64,000 bases of DNA from Thioploca ingrica (GCA_000828835.1 AP014633.1:372001-436000), one strand, 5' to 3'; shown: positions 50,176-59,423, counted from the first letter of the stretch. A program made the numbers and translations. Notes: generated from the letters alone by a model not told the origin.

Positions 50176-51102
50176 CTACGACAAACTCTTCACTTCTAGC
50201 GAATCAGTATAGACTTCAATTCCCAATTGTTGAGCAACCGGTTGTGCTCTGACATCAATCATCGGTGAAATAACCAACATCCGATTCACTTGTCGCTGAT
50301 GTCGCTTTTCGTAAAAACGCACCTTCCTTTCAAAGATATACATATCGGATTTACTCACGGAGGATTTAATCTCACAGATAATCAACAAACCATTCTTAAT
50401 AATCACATCTAACTCAACTTGGTCTGGTCTACCAAATACCGTCCCTTCGTCATCATACTCATTGACGTTAATCACTTTGACCTGAAAACTTTTTTCTAAA
50501 ATAGCGGCTAAGGCGTTACGAAAAGTATTTTCCGATTGGATACCCCAGCGAGCACCCAGAGCACCGAAACTACGATCTTGTTTCTGAGCAATCGCCATGA
50601 TATCTTCGTGCATGCGTTGAAATTCTTGCTGAGCTTCGTTCCACTTGCGGTTTTGCGCTTGAGCATACTCTTCCCATTTATGGTTTTGTTCATTCCATTT
50701 ATGGTTTTGTTCATCCCATTTGCGGTTTTGTTCGTCCCATTTGCGGTTTTGTTCTTGGGTATATTCCTTAAACTCCTCCCATTTGCGGTTTTGTTCCTGA
50801 ATATACTCCTCCCATTTGCGGTTTTGTTCTTGGGTATATTCCTTAAACTCCTCCCATTTGCGGTTTTGTTCGTCCCATTTGCGATTTTGTTCATCCCACT
50901 TACGAGTCTGTTCTTCTCTATCTCGCTTGAGTTCATTTAAGAGTTGATAGAATCTATCCTCGGTTTCTTGACGTTCGGCAAAATTTTCCCGTGCCAGTTC
51001 TAAAACCAGTTCTTGAATCTGCTTGTTTTGACGCACTAATGCCGGCAATCGCTGCAGGATGAGTTGGTCAAGTTGGTTGATGTCAAAACTAGGTAGTGTC
51101 AT
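50176..51102 (-). CDS. Coiled-coil protein with C-terminal PD-(D/E)XK-like nuclease domain (DUF3782-like)
   Basis: A 308-residue protein. Residues ~20-175 form a coiled coil; from ~66 to 157 it is built of heptads of the form NRKWDEQ. The C-terminal domain (~180-308) has the pattern Asp232 ... Glu244-x-Lys246 (VELDVII and CEIKSSVS), the core of PD-(D/E)XK nucleases, and matches the DUF3782-type proteins common in cyanobacteria and filamentous bacteria. Start set at ATG 51102 with GGAG seven bases upstream; an upstream start lacks one. Related in plan, but not in sequence detail, to the three genes at 51570-54433. Confidence 0.8.
   Translation of the reverse strand: MTLPSFDINQLDQLILQRLPALVRQNKQIQELVLELARENFAERQETEDRFYQLLNELKRDREEQTRKWDEQNRKWDEQNRKWEEFKEYTQEQNRKWEEYIQEQNRKWEEFKEYTQEQNRKWDEQNRKWDEQNHKWNEQNHKWEEYAQAQNRKWNEAQQEFQRMHEDIMAIAQKQDRSFGALGARWGIQSENTFRNALAAILEKSFQVKVINVNEYDDEGTVFGRPDQVELDVIIKNGLLIICEIKSSVSKSDMYIFERKVRFYEKRHQRQVNRMLVISPMIDVRAQPVAQQLGIEVYTDSLEVKSLS
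50632..50907. repeat. 21-bp coding minisatellite
   Basis: Repeated 21-base units (on the plus strand CCCATTTGCGGTTTTGTTC plus two bases) encode the NRKWDEQ heptads. Unit number may vary between strains. Confidence 0.8.
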
Positions 51103-51368
51103 AATCAATCTCCAAAGCGTTAAAGTAGTAATCTGTCTCTTTAAATAAAATTTAAACAATTGTTTTAGTTCAATAATAGCTAATCAGTTTTATATTTGCC
51201 CAGTCCAAAAATAATTTCGTATTTTTAGCCCACCCTACCTATCCCATTGTTTCCAGAAAGGTACTACTTATCAAACTCGGTCAACGATTCCACTAGTTCA
51301 AGCTAGGTATCATACTCTATAGGTTAGTGAGTTTATCGAACTATGATTGTTAACTTTCTAATTGATGA

Positions 51369-51548
51369 CACGCCCTAGAAAATATTCCCAGCTTAAAAAA
51401 TAATTTAAATGAATTAGTAGCCATTGCTTATCCCAAAGCGGTAAAACTGTCCGTGAAAGAAACTAAGCTACCCTCATCAACCTTTCCCCGTGATTGTCCC
51501 TATACCATTGAGCAATTACTTAATGACGATTTTTATCCTGAATCATAA
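51369..51548 (+). pseudogene. DUF29 C-terminal remnant
   Basis: About 59 codons without a start encode the typical end of DUF29 proteins: ENIPSLKNNLNELV, AIAYPKAVKLSVKETKL, then STFPRDCPYTIEQLLNDDF. The 5' part is missing (TGA just before). It shows that another repeat-prone family once sat here. Confidence 0.65.
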
Positions 51549-51569
51549 GTTCGTCGGTTAAGTTTCCAA

Positions 51570-52385
51570 CTATTCTTTTATTAAAGCAAACCGCTGCCCA
51601 TTTAATAACTCCATAGTCTCATCACCCATCGCCAACGCATAAATTCGTTTCTTGGTTAAATAATTCACCAGATCGTCATCTAAATACAACGAAGCAAAAA
51701 TGGGGATGATGGTTTTACCTTGATATTCGGGAAAATAATCGGTGACTTCTGCTAACGCGTTGATAAAGTCGTTAATCGCTTCTACCGAAGGCGTTGATTT
51801 AGTTTCATTAATCAGGACTTTATCCGCACAAACCGCGATGACATCAAACTCGCGGCGTTTGGAGGGATCTTGCTTATTTTTGACTTTGCGTCGGACCATA
51901 AAATCTTCCAAATCTTGACAACCAAAGTGAACTCGAGCTATCCGTGGTAAATTGGGGGCAACAATATCTTCAGCAATCGTTCCCATTTTCTGAGCTAACT
52001 CACCCCAGCGTTTGTTCCAATGTTGACGGTCTTCAGCCCGTTGTTTTTCCCAACGTTGATCCATTTCCGCCCGTTGTTTTTCCCACCGTTGGTTGGCGTC
52101 GTCCAATTGTTGTTGGAATTCCAACCAGCGTCTTTCCCAGCGTTCATCGGATTGCCTCAGATGTTCTTGCCACTGTTGTCGATCCTTCTCAGCTTGTTGT
52201 TCGAGTTGCGTGGCGCGTTGTTCCAATTGTGTCGCACGTTGTTCCAATTGCACTGCACGTTGTTCTTGTTGTCGTTCGAGCCGGTTAATTAACATCTCGG
52301 TTTGAACAATAAAATGACCTAATAAACCTTCGAGTCTATCGACTTTGGTTTCAACAATTTCAATCCGATCTTCTAAATTCAGCAT
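51570..52385 (-). CDS. Coiled-coil PD-(D/E)XK-like protein, tandem copy 3
   Basis: A 271-residue protein. Coiled coil over ~1-130 (Gln/Glu/Arg-rich, with QLEQRAT triplicated and QRWEKQRAE repeats), then a compact C-terminal domain with Asp181 (REFDVIAV), Glu194 and Lys196 (INETKST), a PD-(D/E)XK core. The domain is nearly identical in the next two genes upstream, while the coil length differs, so they are recent duplicates. Each copy is preceded by the same short leader containing TCTCCTTTTAAATTCAG on the plus strand (GGAG on the minus strand). No partner protein is seen. Function unknown; a nuclease role is inferred from motif spacing only. Confidence 0.8.
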   Translation of the reverse strand: MLNLEDRIEIVETKVDRLEGLLGHFIVQTEMLINRLERQQEQRAVQLEQRATQLEQRATQLEQQAEKDRQQWQEHLRQSDERWERRWLEFQQQLDDANQRWEKQRAEMDQRWEKQRAEDRQHWNKRWGELAQKMGTIAEDIVAPNLPRIARVHFGCQDLEDFMVRRKVKNKQDPSKRREFDVIAVCADKVLINETKSTPSVEAINDFINALAEVTDYFPEYQGKTIIPIFASLYLDDDLVNYLTKKRIYALAMGDETMELLNGQRFALIKE

Positions 52386-52413
52386 AAGATTATCTCCTTT
52401 TAAATTCAGTTCC

Positions 52414-53454
52414 TTAGCTAATTAAACTCCGTGGTTCGGTTAAAGTCAACCGCTGTCCATTTAATAACTCCATGGTCTCCTCACCCATCGCCAACGCATA
52501 AATTCGTTTTTTAGTTAAATAATTCACCAGATCGTCATCTAAATACAACGAAGCAAAAATGGGGATGATGGTTTTGCCTTGATATTCAGGAAAATAAGCG
52601 GTGACTTCTGCTAAGGCTTTAATAAAATCGTTAATGGCTTCTACCGAAGGCGTTGATTTAGTTTCATTAATCAGGACTTTATCCGCACAAACGGCAATGA
52701 CATCAAACTCGCGGCGTTTCGAGGGATCTTGCTTATTTTTGACTTTGCGTCGGACCATAAAATCTTCCAGATCTTGACAACCAAAGTGAACTCGAGCTAT
52801 CCGTGGTAAATTAGGAGCAACAATATCTTCGGCAATCGTTCCCATTTTCTGAGCTAACTCACCCCAGCGTTTGTTCCAATGTTGACGGTCTTCAGCCCGT
52901 TGTTTTTCCCAACGTTGATCCATTTCCGCCAGTTGTTTGTTCCAACTTTGGTTAGATTCTGCCAATTGTTGACGATCTTCAGCCCGTTGTTTTTCCCAAC
53001 GTTGATCCATTTCCGCCAGTTGTTTGTTCCAACTTTGGTTAGATTCTGCCAATTGTTGACGGTCTTCCGCCCGTTGTTTTTCCCAACGTTGATCCATTTC
53101 CGCCCGTTGGTTGTTCCAATGTTGACGATCTTCCGCCCGTTGTTTTTCCCAACGTTGATCCATTTCCGCCAGTTGTTTGTTCCAATCTTGGTTAGACTCC
53201 GTCCGTTGTTTTTCCCAACGTTGGTTGGCGTCGTCCAATTGCTGTTGCCAGCGTTCATCAGATTGCCTCAGATGTTCTTGCCATTGTTGCCGGTCTTTCT
53301 CGGCTTGTTGTTCGATTTGCGCGGCGCGTTGTTCCAATTGTCTTTCTAATCGGTTAATCAACCGCCCGGTTTGGGCCATAAACTGACCAAACAAACTTTC
53401 TAACCGATCGACTTTGTCTTCAACGACTTCAATCCGATCTTCTAAATTCAGCAT
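52414..53454 (-). CDS. Coiled-coil PD-(D/E)XK-like protein, tandem copy 2 (longest coil)
   Basis: A 346-residue relative of the 51570 gene. Its coil holds a tandem 29-residue unit (AEMDQRWEKQRAEDRQQL followed by AESNQSWNKQL), so it is 75 residues longer. The C-terminal domain keeps the Asp ... Glu-x-Lys pattern (EFDVIAV, INETKST). The gap to the next copy is 28 bases. Because 29 = 7+11+11, the unit fits a hendecad-containing coil better than pure heptads. Confidence 0.8.
   Translation of the reverse strand: MLNLEDRIEVVEDKVDRLESLFGQFMAQTGRLINRLERQLEQRAAQIEQQAEKDRQQWQEHLRQSDERWQQQLDDANQRWEKQRTESNQDWNKQLAEMDQRWEKQRAEDRQHWNNQRAEMDQRWEKQRAEDRQQLAESNQSWNKQLAEMDQRWEKQRAEDRQQLAESNQSWNKQLAEMDQRWEKQRAEDRQHWNKRWGELAQKMGTIAEDIVAPNLPRIARVHFGCQDLEDFMVRRKVKNKQDPSKRREFDVIAVCADKVLINETKSTPSVEAINDFIKALAEVTAYFPEYQGKTIIPIFASLYLDDDLVNYLTKKRIYALAMGEETMELLNGQRLTLTEPRSLIS
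52927..53210. repeat. 87-bp tandem coding repeats
   Basis: The sequence CGCCAGTTGTTTGTTCCAAC recurs at 52927 and 53014 (87 bases apart), with a further related copy near 53166. It encodes the 29-residue coil unit. Confidence 0.8.
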
Positions 53455-53491
53455 AAAGTTATCTCCTTTTAAATTCAGTTCCTTAGCTAAT

Positions 53492-54433
53492 TTAACTCCG
53501 TGGTTCGGTTAAAGTCAACCGCTGCCCATTTAATAACTCCATGGTCTCATCACCCATCGCCAACGCATAAATTCGTTTTTTAGTTAAATAATTCACCAGA
53601 TCGTCATCTAAATACAACGAAGCAAAAATGGGGATGATGGTTTTGCCTTGATATTCAGGAAAATAAGCGGTGACTTCTGCTAAGGCTTTAATAAAATCGT
53701 TAATGGCTTCTACCGAAGGCGTTGATTTAGTTTCATTAATCAGGACTTTATCCGCACAAACCGCGATGACATCAAATTCACGGCGTTTGGAGGGATCTTG
53801 CTTATTTTTCACTTTACGTCGGACCATAAAATCTTCCAAATCTTGACAACCAAAGTGAACTCGAGCGATCCGTGGTAAATTAGGGGCGACAATATCTTCG
53901 GCAATCGTTCCCATTTTCTGAGCTAACTCACCCCAACGTTTGTTCCAATGTTGACGATCTTCTGCCCGCTGTTTTTCCCAACGTTGATCCATTTCCGCCA
54001 GTTGTTGTTGCCAGCGTTCATCAGATTGCTTCAGATGTTCTTGCCATTGTTGTCGGTCTTTCTCGGCTTGTTGTTCGAGTTGTGCCGCACGTTGTTGCCA
54101 GCGTTCATCAGATTGCTTCAAATGTTGACGATCTTCTGCCCGTTGTTTTTCCCAACGTTGATCCATTTCCGCCAGTTGTTGTTGCCAGCGTTCATCAGAT
54201 TGCTTCAGATGTTCTTGCCACTGTTGCCGGTCTTTCTCGGCTTGTTGTTCGATTTGCGCGGCGCGTTGTTCCAATTGTGCTGCACGTTGTTCCAATTGTG
54301 CTGCGCGTTGTTCTTGTTGTCGTTCCAGTCGGTTAATCAACCGCCCAGTTTGAATCATAAACTGACCAAACAAACTTTCTAAGTTATCCACTTTATCTTC
54401 AACGACTTCAACTCGTTCTTCTAATTTCAGCAT
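53492..54433 (-). CDS. Coiled-coil PD-(D/E)XK-like protein, tandem copy 1
   Basis: A 313-residue relative, first in the direction of transcription. Its coil contains a 58-residue unit (2 x 29; starts RAAQ(I/L)EQQAEKDRQQ, ends KQSDERWQQ) present once in full and once nearly in full. The C-terminal domain is almost the same as in the other two copies (differences at single residues only). It probably leads the three-gene transcript, with 37 bases to the next copy. Confidence 0.8.
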   Translation of the reverse strand: MLKLEERVEVVEDKVDNLESLFGQFMIQTGRLINRLERQQEQRAAQLEQRAAQLEQRAAQIEQQAEKDRQQWQEHLKQSDERWQQQLAEMDQRWEKQRAEDRQHLKQSDERWQQRAAQLEQQAEKDRQQWQEHLKQSDERWQQQLAEMDQRWEKQRAEDRQHWNKRWGELAQKMGTIAEDIVAPNLPRIARVHFGCQDLEDFMVRRKVKNKQDPSKRREFDVIAVCADKVLINETKSTPSVEAINDFIKALAEVTAYFPEYQGKTIIPIFASLYLDDDLVNYLTKKRIYALAMGDETMELLNGQRLTLTEPRS

Positions 54434-54851
54434 AATCTAGTTTCCTGCTTATTAAATTAAAATCGATACTCTAATAATATATTTTAGTCCTTCCAAAGAG
54501 ATCAGCATTCTGAAAATTCGCTAAGGCTGAAAATTTTGATAATTATTTGATTTAACTGAATAAAGTAAATGAAAGCCAATTTCACCATTTATCCTATAAA
54601 AAATACCGTTTATCAAAAAATAGGCAACATTGTTTTCAACACTAAACTACGCTCAACAATATGGTAAGCGTGTCAATGTTTTAGAGACGAGATAGTTAAA
54701 AGTAAGTAAAGGGATTATTTGACAACCGCTTTACTAATGTTAGAATGACCAACATGGGTGGAACAATCTATCTTGACTTTAAGCAAACACGAAACTTTGT
54801 TGTATACTCAACAAAGCAATTCACAATATTTAGGATTTAGGAGTATAAACA
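54434..54851 (+). promoter_or_regulatory. Promoter region of the secreted pair, with perfect palindrome at 54795-54816
   Basis: CTTTGTTG-TATACT-CAACAAAG is a perfect inverted repeat (8-bp arms) whose centre TATACT is a plausible -10, placed 36-57 bases before the ATG at 54852. TTGACT at 54773 is too far (24 bases) for a normal -35, so an activator or another sigma factor may be needed. The palindrome would suit a dimeric repressor. The rest of this 418-base gap is AT-rich and otherwise empty; it must also hold the divergent promoter for the nuclease array. Confidence 0.55.
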
Positions 54852-56534
54852 ATGCGACATAACAAAGTTCTCGGTCTGGCAATCGCCAGTGCCTTGGCTC
54901 TAGGCGCAAGTTCGTCCTTTGGTGGTGAGTTAACAATAAAATATGTAAGTAGGCAGGATACTACTCCTGGCAATTGTAATCCAGTAGCAGCAGGACCTGC
55001 TATTTTGGCAAGTGAGGTTTTTTTCTCGGGTGGAGATCCGGTTATATTTAACACATCTACTTGTAATCCTGATCAAGATAATCTGGATGGGGCAACTGCG
55101 GGAGTGGACGGTCCTGCTCCTCATAATAATCCAGAGGTGGATCCTGGCACTTATAATGATGGGTTTTTTTACGCGATATATAATTTTGACAGTGATACGT
55201 TCGATACACTTCCATTTTTAGTTGATTTTACGTTAAGTAACGCAGCTCAATTTGGAAACATTTCTCTAACCTCTGGAACCGGGTTAGATTTTGTTGCTCA
55301 TCCCAGTGGTTCGCATAGTGGAGTAGTCAAAAATAGTGGTGGAGGAGCGGGAGATAGCAGCGTTACTTTTTATGTTACGCCGGCTACGGGTGTTGGTAAT
55401 AATTTCAGGGTAAATCAAGATGTTTTATTCCTTCGTTTCAGTATGAAAAACTTAGGTGTCTTGAAATCTCCTGATGCAGAAATAAAAATGACAGCAAAAG
55501 TGTATGGTGATATTGGTGGTGGTCGCCCATTTGATTTACCAGCACCTACTGAAACTGTAGCGACTTCTGCTCGAGCCACTAGAGTCGAACTTGATTCTTC
55601 AAGTGGCTCAGTTCAAATTGATGTGGCTCAAGGAAATAAATTATTTGCAGGGATTAGTGGTACAGATGCCTTCATTAGCACAACTAAAGCCAAACTAGGT
55701 TCAGTAACTATTTCAGGTAACAATCCTTCTCCTCTTAATGTAGACGGTACTCCATGGAATTTTAAAAAACATGCTACTGCTACGGGAATACTAACAGTAA
55801 CAGACGCTCCTCTCTCCGCCTCAGCCGACCCTGGGAGAATTTTTCTTGATCTCAATGGTAATAACACATACGACTCGACTGCTACACCCCCTGCTGATAT
55901 ATTAGGCACAATCAAAGCTGATCAAACTACGGCAGAGTGGAATTTGACTACAAGCCAGCTAGGAGACCTTTATGGCATAAAGGCCAATATAGTGCTTGAA
56001 GTTGATGGTGCGAATGCTATTGAGGAACAAAGTGACGCCGCCAAGGCTACCCTGGTCATTAACTATGGTGGAGACAACATAGATAGATTTAATCGTGATT
56101 TAATTCATATTAAGCGTAATGGTGTGATATGTAGTATTTATAATGTACCTGCTCCTGGTGCGATGGATGTTGGTAATATTCGAATTACTAATACCTCTGG
56201 CACGGATGGAGTCGAAGTATCAGGGAGCCTTCGAGATAAAAATGGAGAACCGATTTTCACTAATAAATTATTGGTAGAGAAGATGGGACCCAATGAGACG
56301 AAGCATATAACTACTGATCCAACAGTGACAAGTGCTGATAGTATCCAACTAGATGGGATTGAAAAAGATCCAACCTGGACAACTAATCACTCTAACGAAA
56401 GTTGGAAAGGTAGGGCTGTTTTGACCATTAATAGTAACTCGAGCTCACTAGAAATCTATGGTCTCGTGCGTAATAAGGCCGGTGGTCCGCTCACGAATAT
56501 GAGTGTCGGTGCTACGGGTAATGGATGCGATTAG
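54852..56534 (+). CDS. Secreted protein of tandem pair, first member
   Basis: A 560-residue protein with a Sec signal (MRHNKVLGLAIASALALGASSSFG). The mature protein is rich in Gly, Thr, Asp and Asn and low in Cys, with predicted beta structure throughout, like surface-layer or sheath proteins. No enzyme motif. The second gene begins 19 bases later with the same plan, and the two share local motifs in order (YNVPAPGAMDVGNIRI versus YNVPSPIAQDEINIRV; LTNMSVGATG versus LTNLSTGAHG at the C-terminus), so they are paralogues. AGGAG lies before the ATG (ttaggagtataaacaATG). Surface or periplasmic role inferred. Confidence 0.75.
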   Translation: MRHNKVLGLAIASALALGASSSFGGELTIKYVSRQDTTPGNCNPVAAGPAILASEVFFSGGDPVIFNTSTCNPDQDNLDGATAGVDGPAPHNNPEVDPGTYNDGFFYAIYNFDSDTFDTLPFLVDFTLSNAAQFGNISLTSGTGLDFVAHPSGSHSGVVKNSGGGAGDSSVTFYVTPATGVGNNFRVNQDVLFLRFSMKNLGVLKSPDAEIKMTAKVYGDIGGGRPFDLPAPTETVATSARATRVELDSSSGSVQIDVAQGNKLFAGISGTDAFISTTKAKLGSVTISGNNPSPLNVDGTPWNFKKHATATGILTVTDAPLSASADPGRIFLDLNGNNTYDSTATPPADILGTIKADQTTAEWNLTTSQLGDLYGIKANIVLEVDGANAIEEQSDAAKATLVINYGGDNIDRFNRDLIHIKRNGVICSIYNVPAPGAMDVGNIRITNTSGTDGVEVSGSLRDKNGEPIFTNKLLVEKMGPNETKHITTDPTVTSADSIQLDGIEKDPTWTTNHSNESWKGRAVLTINSNSSSLEIYGLVRNKAGGPLTNMSVGATGNGCD

Positions 56535-56553
56535 TTTAGAGGAGAATCTATCA

Positions 56554-58245
56554 ATGCGTAAAAATAATGTTTTATTAGCGGCTGCAATAACCGCAACCCT
56601 TGTAGTGTCCATGAATGCTTCGTATGCGGAAGTAGCTAATTATCCTACTGGATGTGTAGATGCAACAGGAACAACTTCTTCAACTTTTCCTTGTAATACT
56701 CTATATACTAGCAACACCGTTGTTGGCAGTGTTGTTCCCATAACAGATGCCACCAAAGGAGTTATTTATGGAACTCATTTGTTTGGCGCTTCAGGTAATG
56801 ACGTCGTTTTACCTGCTGAGACTTCAGGTTATGCTGCTGTCCAATTCGTAGTTGAAGGAACACCCTCTAAGCGGCTCCAACTTAGAGCCACACTTGATGG
56901 TGCTGAATTTAAAGTTGTTGGTACTAATCCTGCCGTTACATCCCCAGACTTAAAATTTATTTCACCAAATGGGACAACAGATCCTACTCCTGTTAATTCC
57001 GCTAAAAGTTGTACTACTGATAAGAAACAATGTCAGTGGCAATTTGGTGATGACGCTACTACTTTACTTAAGACTGGTGATAGCTTCTATATTCTTTATA
57101 GAATTACTAAGGCACAGGCGAATTTAGCAACAGCCGGTGGCCAAGTAAAAATGACGGTAGATTTTGGTGTTGTGGGCAATCCACAAATCATGGGTACTAA
57201 AACTATTGTGGTTGCTACCAGTCAAGAACCTTTCAAAGTCTTTTTTGAAGGAACAGGAAATACCGATATCAAGGTAGCAGTGGCAGATGAGAGTAAGAGT
57301 TTCATTATGTCAAAACCAGATACTACTCTCCTCCCTAATAGCAGTGAAGCAGTATTTGGTTATATGTCAATTCTCAATGAAGTTAATGTGAAAAGCGATA
57401 ATGGCTACAGTGATTGGGCTTTAGGTAGCACCGATAAGGTGGACCAGACAATAAAGACCACTCTAACTATAGATGACGAAGGTCAATTTACAGCTTCCTT
57501 AACCAATAGTACCGGAAGTGTTTATCTGTCCACCAAGGGCGGAACTGAGCAAATAAAAGCTGAATCAGTCAAGGAAACTGCAGCAGTCTGGGAATTAAGC
57601 GATACTGAGTTAGCGACTCTAGCAGGTGAGTGTGATTTCAAAAAGAAAACGAGTAAGTGCATTCCTATCGTTATCAAAGCTGATGGTAAAACTGCGATTA
57701 ATGTACCTCCTGAGCAAGGTCCAAAGGCGGTGTTTAATCTATCTTATGACAAGTCAACAAGCCAAGATAACCTCATATACCCTGGCAAAGATGATCCAGA
57801 ACAACGATTGAGCAGATATCGCCAAGACGGCACTTCCTGCTGGGTGTATAATGTACCATCTCCAATTGCCCAAGATGAGATCAACATACGCGTCATTAAT
57901 GACTCAAAAATTGTTCCACCAGGAGATGATTGCGTGTGGGGATCATTATATGGAAAGGATGGAAAACTAGTGGGAAATAAAACACCATTAGGATGTACAA
58001 CAGCAAAAGGAACCCTATACCTTACTTCCACCACAGGTAAATTGGCAGATCTAATAAGTGGGTTGACTGCCGGTCGAGGCACAATGCTTATCACCTCAAC
58101 CCTAGCAAAGATGGAAGTGATGGCAATGCTACGTCTGAAATCACCGCCTTGTTTTAGGAACACAGATTCTAATTGTAGTGCTACGAACTCTAACCCACTT
58201 ACCAATCTCAGCACCGGCGCACACGGCGTATCCTGCTTTAATTAA
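56554..58245 (+). CDS. Secreted protein of tandem pair, second member
   Basis: A 563-residue protein with a signal peptide (MRKNNVLLAAAITATLVVSMNASYAE). Start set at ATG 56554 with GAGGAG upstream, 19 bases after the first gene's stop; an earlier in-frame start overlaps that gene. It shares the C-terminal YNVP ... LTN(L/M)S pattern with its neighbour. Several Cys pairs are present (CTTDKKQC, CDFKKKTSKC), more than in the first member. A terminator follows. Function unknown; a structural surface role is plausible. Confidence 0.78.
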   Translation: MRKNNVLLAAAITATLVVSMNASYAEVANYPTGCVDATGTTSSTFPCNTLYTSNTVVGSVVPITDATKGVIYGTHLFGASGNDVVLPAETSGYAAVQFVVEGTPSKRLQLRATLDGAEFKVVGTNPAVTSPDLKFISPNGTTDPTPVNSAKSCTTDKKQCQWQFGDDATTLLKTGDSFYILYRITKAQANLATAGGQVKMTVDFGVVGNPQIMGTKTIVVATSQEPFKVFFEGTGNTDIKVAVADESKSFIMSKPDTTLLPNSSEAVFGYMSILNEVNVKSDNGYSDWALGSTDKVDQTIKTTLTIDDEGQFTASLTNSTGSVYLSTKGGTEQIKAESVKETAAVWELSDTELATLAGECDFKKKTSKCIPIVIKADGKTAINVPPEQGPKAVFNLSYDKSTSQDNLIYPGKDDPEQRLSRYRQDGTSCWVYNVPSPIAQDEINIRVINDSKIVPPGDDCVWGSLYGKDGKLVGNKTPLGCTTAKGTLYLTSTTGKLADLISGLTAGRGTMLITSTLAKMEVMAMLRLKSPPCFRNTDSNCSATNSNPLTNLSTGAHGVSCFN

Positions 58246-58270
58246 CCAACTATTAACAAGCTAAAAACCC

Positions 58271-58307
58271 AAGGGTGACCTGTAACCGGTCGCCCTTAAT
58301 TTTTTTA
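58271..58307 (+). terminator. Rho-independent terminator of the secreted pair
   Basis: AAGGGTGACC / GGTCGCCCTT forms a 10-bp stem (one G-T pair) followed by AATTTTTTT. Confidence 0.9.
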
Positions 58308-58316
58308 TAAAACAAT

Positions 58317-59141
58317 ATGTTTAAAGGTCCCTATCCGCTTTTATGTCGTGGACATTCGGGTGGGCGTTTAGTTTGCGAAGCCTTTATTCGCAATGGCATC
58401 GCTATGGGACAAGTCCATGCTGAGCGCAAAGATACTGACTTTTTTGCCATCACTAATCCCCGCATCCGTGAAATTGTCCTCAATGCCTATCAATATTCAC
58501 AGGCTACCCCTGAACAACAAGTTTATTACCAAAATTTAATGAGACGTTGTGTTGAGGAATATCAGCAGCGTGAAATACCGCCAGCGGGTCTGTTTGGCTG
58601 GAAAATGGGTATTACCTTGTTTACGATGCCCGTCGTGTTAGATGCTTTTCCGGCCGCTAAAGTGATTCACTTGATTCGGGATGGGCGAGATGTGATGTTA
58701 TCCCGTTTGGAAGCGCGATTGGGTGGTTTGAATCTCGCTGATCCGGTGAATAAATTAGTCGTTTTTGGTGATATCAATGTCGATAGTTTTGCTGGACAAC
58801 CGTTAACACCGACGACTATCGCCGCGCATCGAAATAAATTGGAAATGTTACATTGGGTTACGGCGGTACGTTATGGATTACAAGGTCGTGCTTATCCGGA
58901 TCGTTATTTAGAAATAAAATATGAAGATATTTGTGCGGAGCCAATAGCGGCCTTTAAACAAATATTTGATTTTATTGGAATTAACTTTAAAGCCGCTACT
59001 CAACAATGGCTGTTAAAAACCGTTCATGCTGACAAAATCGGTAAATGGCAAACGTTAGCGGCTGAGCAATTAGAACCGCCCTTGAAAATTGGAGAAGCTT
59101 TGTTGAGAGAGTTGGGTTACTTGAATAGCTCCATTCTGTAG
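58317..59141 (+). CDS. Sulfotransferase-family protein
   Basis: A 274-residue PAPS-dependent sulfotransferase-like protein. The 5'-phosphosulfate loop is represented by CRGHSGGRLV near the N-terminus and the 3'-phosphate site by IHLIRDGRDVMLSR (~118-131); later YLEIKYEDICAEP is the usual conserved Tyr-Glu-Asp segment. Such enzymes sulfate cell-surface sugars or lipids. The ATG follows the upstream terminator by nine bases with no visible ribosome binding site, so the real start or promoter is uncertain. Confidence 0.85.
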   Translation: MFKGPYPLLCRGHSGGRLVCEAFIRNGIAMGQVHAERKDTDFFAITNPRIREIVLNAYQYSQATPEQQVYYQNLMRRCVEEYQQREIPPAGLFGWKMGITLFTMPVVLDAFPAAKVIHLIRDGRDVMLSRLEARLGGLNLADPVNKLVVFGDINVDSFAGQPLTPTTIAAHRNKLEMLHWVTAVRYGLQGRAYPDRYLEIKYEDICAEPIAAFKQIFDFIGINFKAATQQWLLKTVHADKIGKWQTLAAEQLEPPLKIGEALLRELGYLNSSIL

Positions 59142-59170
59142 GTCAGCCGCCATCCACCAGAAACCAACAA

Positions 59171-59202
59171 TGGTGTATAACACTTCGCTTATACACCCTA
59201 CG
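59171..59202. repeat. REP-like hairpin
   Basis: TGGTGTATAA-cacttcgctt-ATACACCCTACG: stem GGTGTATAA/TTATACACC with a CTTCG-containing loop. Directly precedes the MITE-like element at 59209. Confidence 0.7.
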
Positions 59203-59208
59203 CGGCAA

Positions 59209-59356
59209 TGCCATTAAGTTAAGCATGATCCTCCCCCTCCTTACCAAGGAGGGGGTAGGGGGGTGGTAATTAACCAGTTGAAGAATATAAACTTTCTCCA
59301 CCACCCCCGGCCCCTCCTTCTCAAGGAGGGGAGAAATTCTCCTTAACTTAATGGCA
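59209..59356. mobile_element. MITE-like element, 148 bp
   Basis: Perfect terminal inverted repeats TGCCATTAAGTTAAG (59209-59223) and CTTAACTTAATGGCA (59342-59356). Inside are two C/G hairpins (CCCCCTCCTTACCAAGGAGGGGG and CCCCTCCTTCTCAAGGAGGGG). No coding sequence. Confidence 0.8.
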
Positions 59357-59423
59357 ATGCACGCCAGCGTGGGAGGAAATCGATTGAAACACACCCGACT
59401 TGCTTAATATTGGAGGCTATCTG

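Noticed and set aside
50632-50907. CRISPR array (regular 21-base repeats)
   Set aside because: The repeats are contiguous, without spacers, and encode heptads in frame; they are a coding minisatellite.
52879-53349. Long open frame on the plus strand across the coiled-coil repeats, encoding Phe/Leu/Pro-rich repeats
   Set aside because: It is the mirror of the repeat units in the real minus-strand gene; similar shadows appear opposite the other copies and at 50536-50940. No ribosome binding site or independent support.
54773-54808. Standard sigma-70 promoter TTGACT...TATACT
   Set aside because: The spacing is 24 bases, too long for a normal promoter; kept only as a possible -10.
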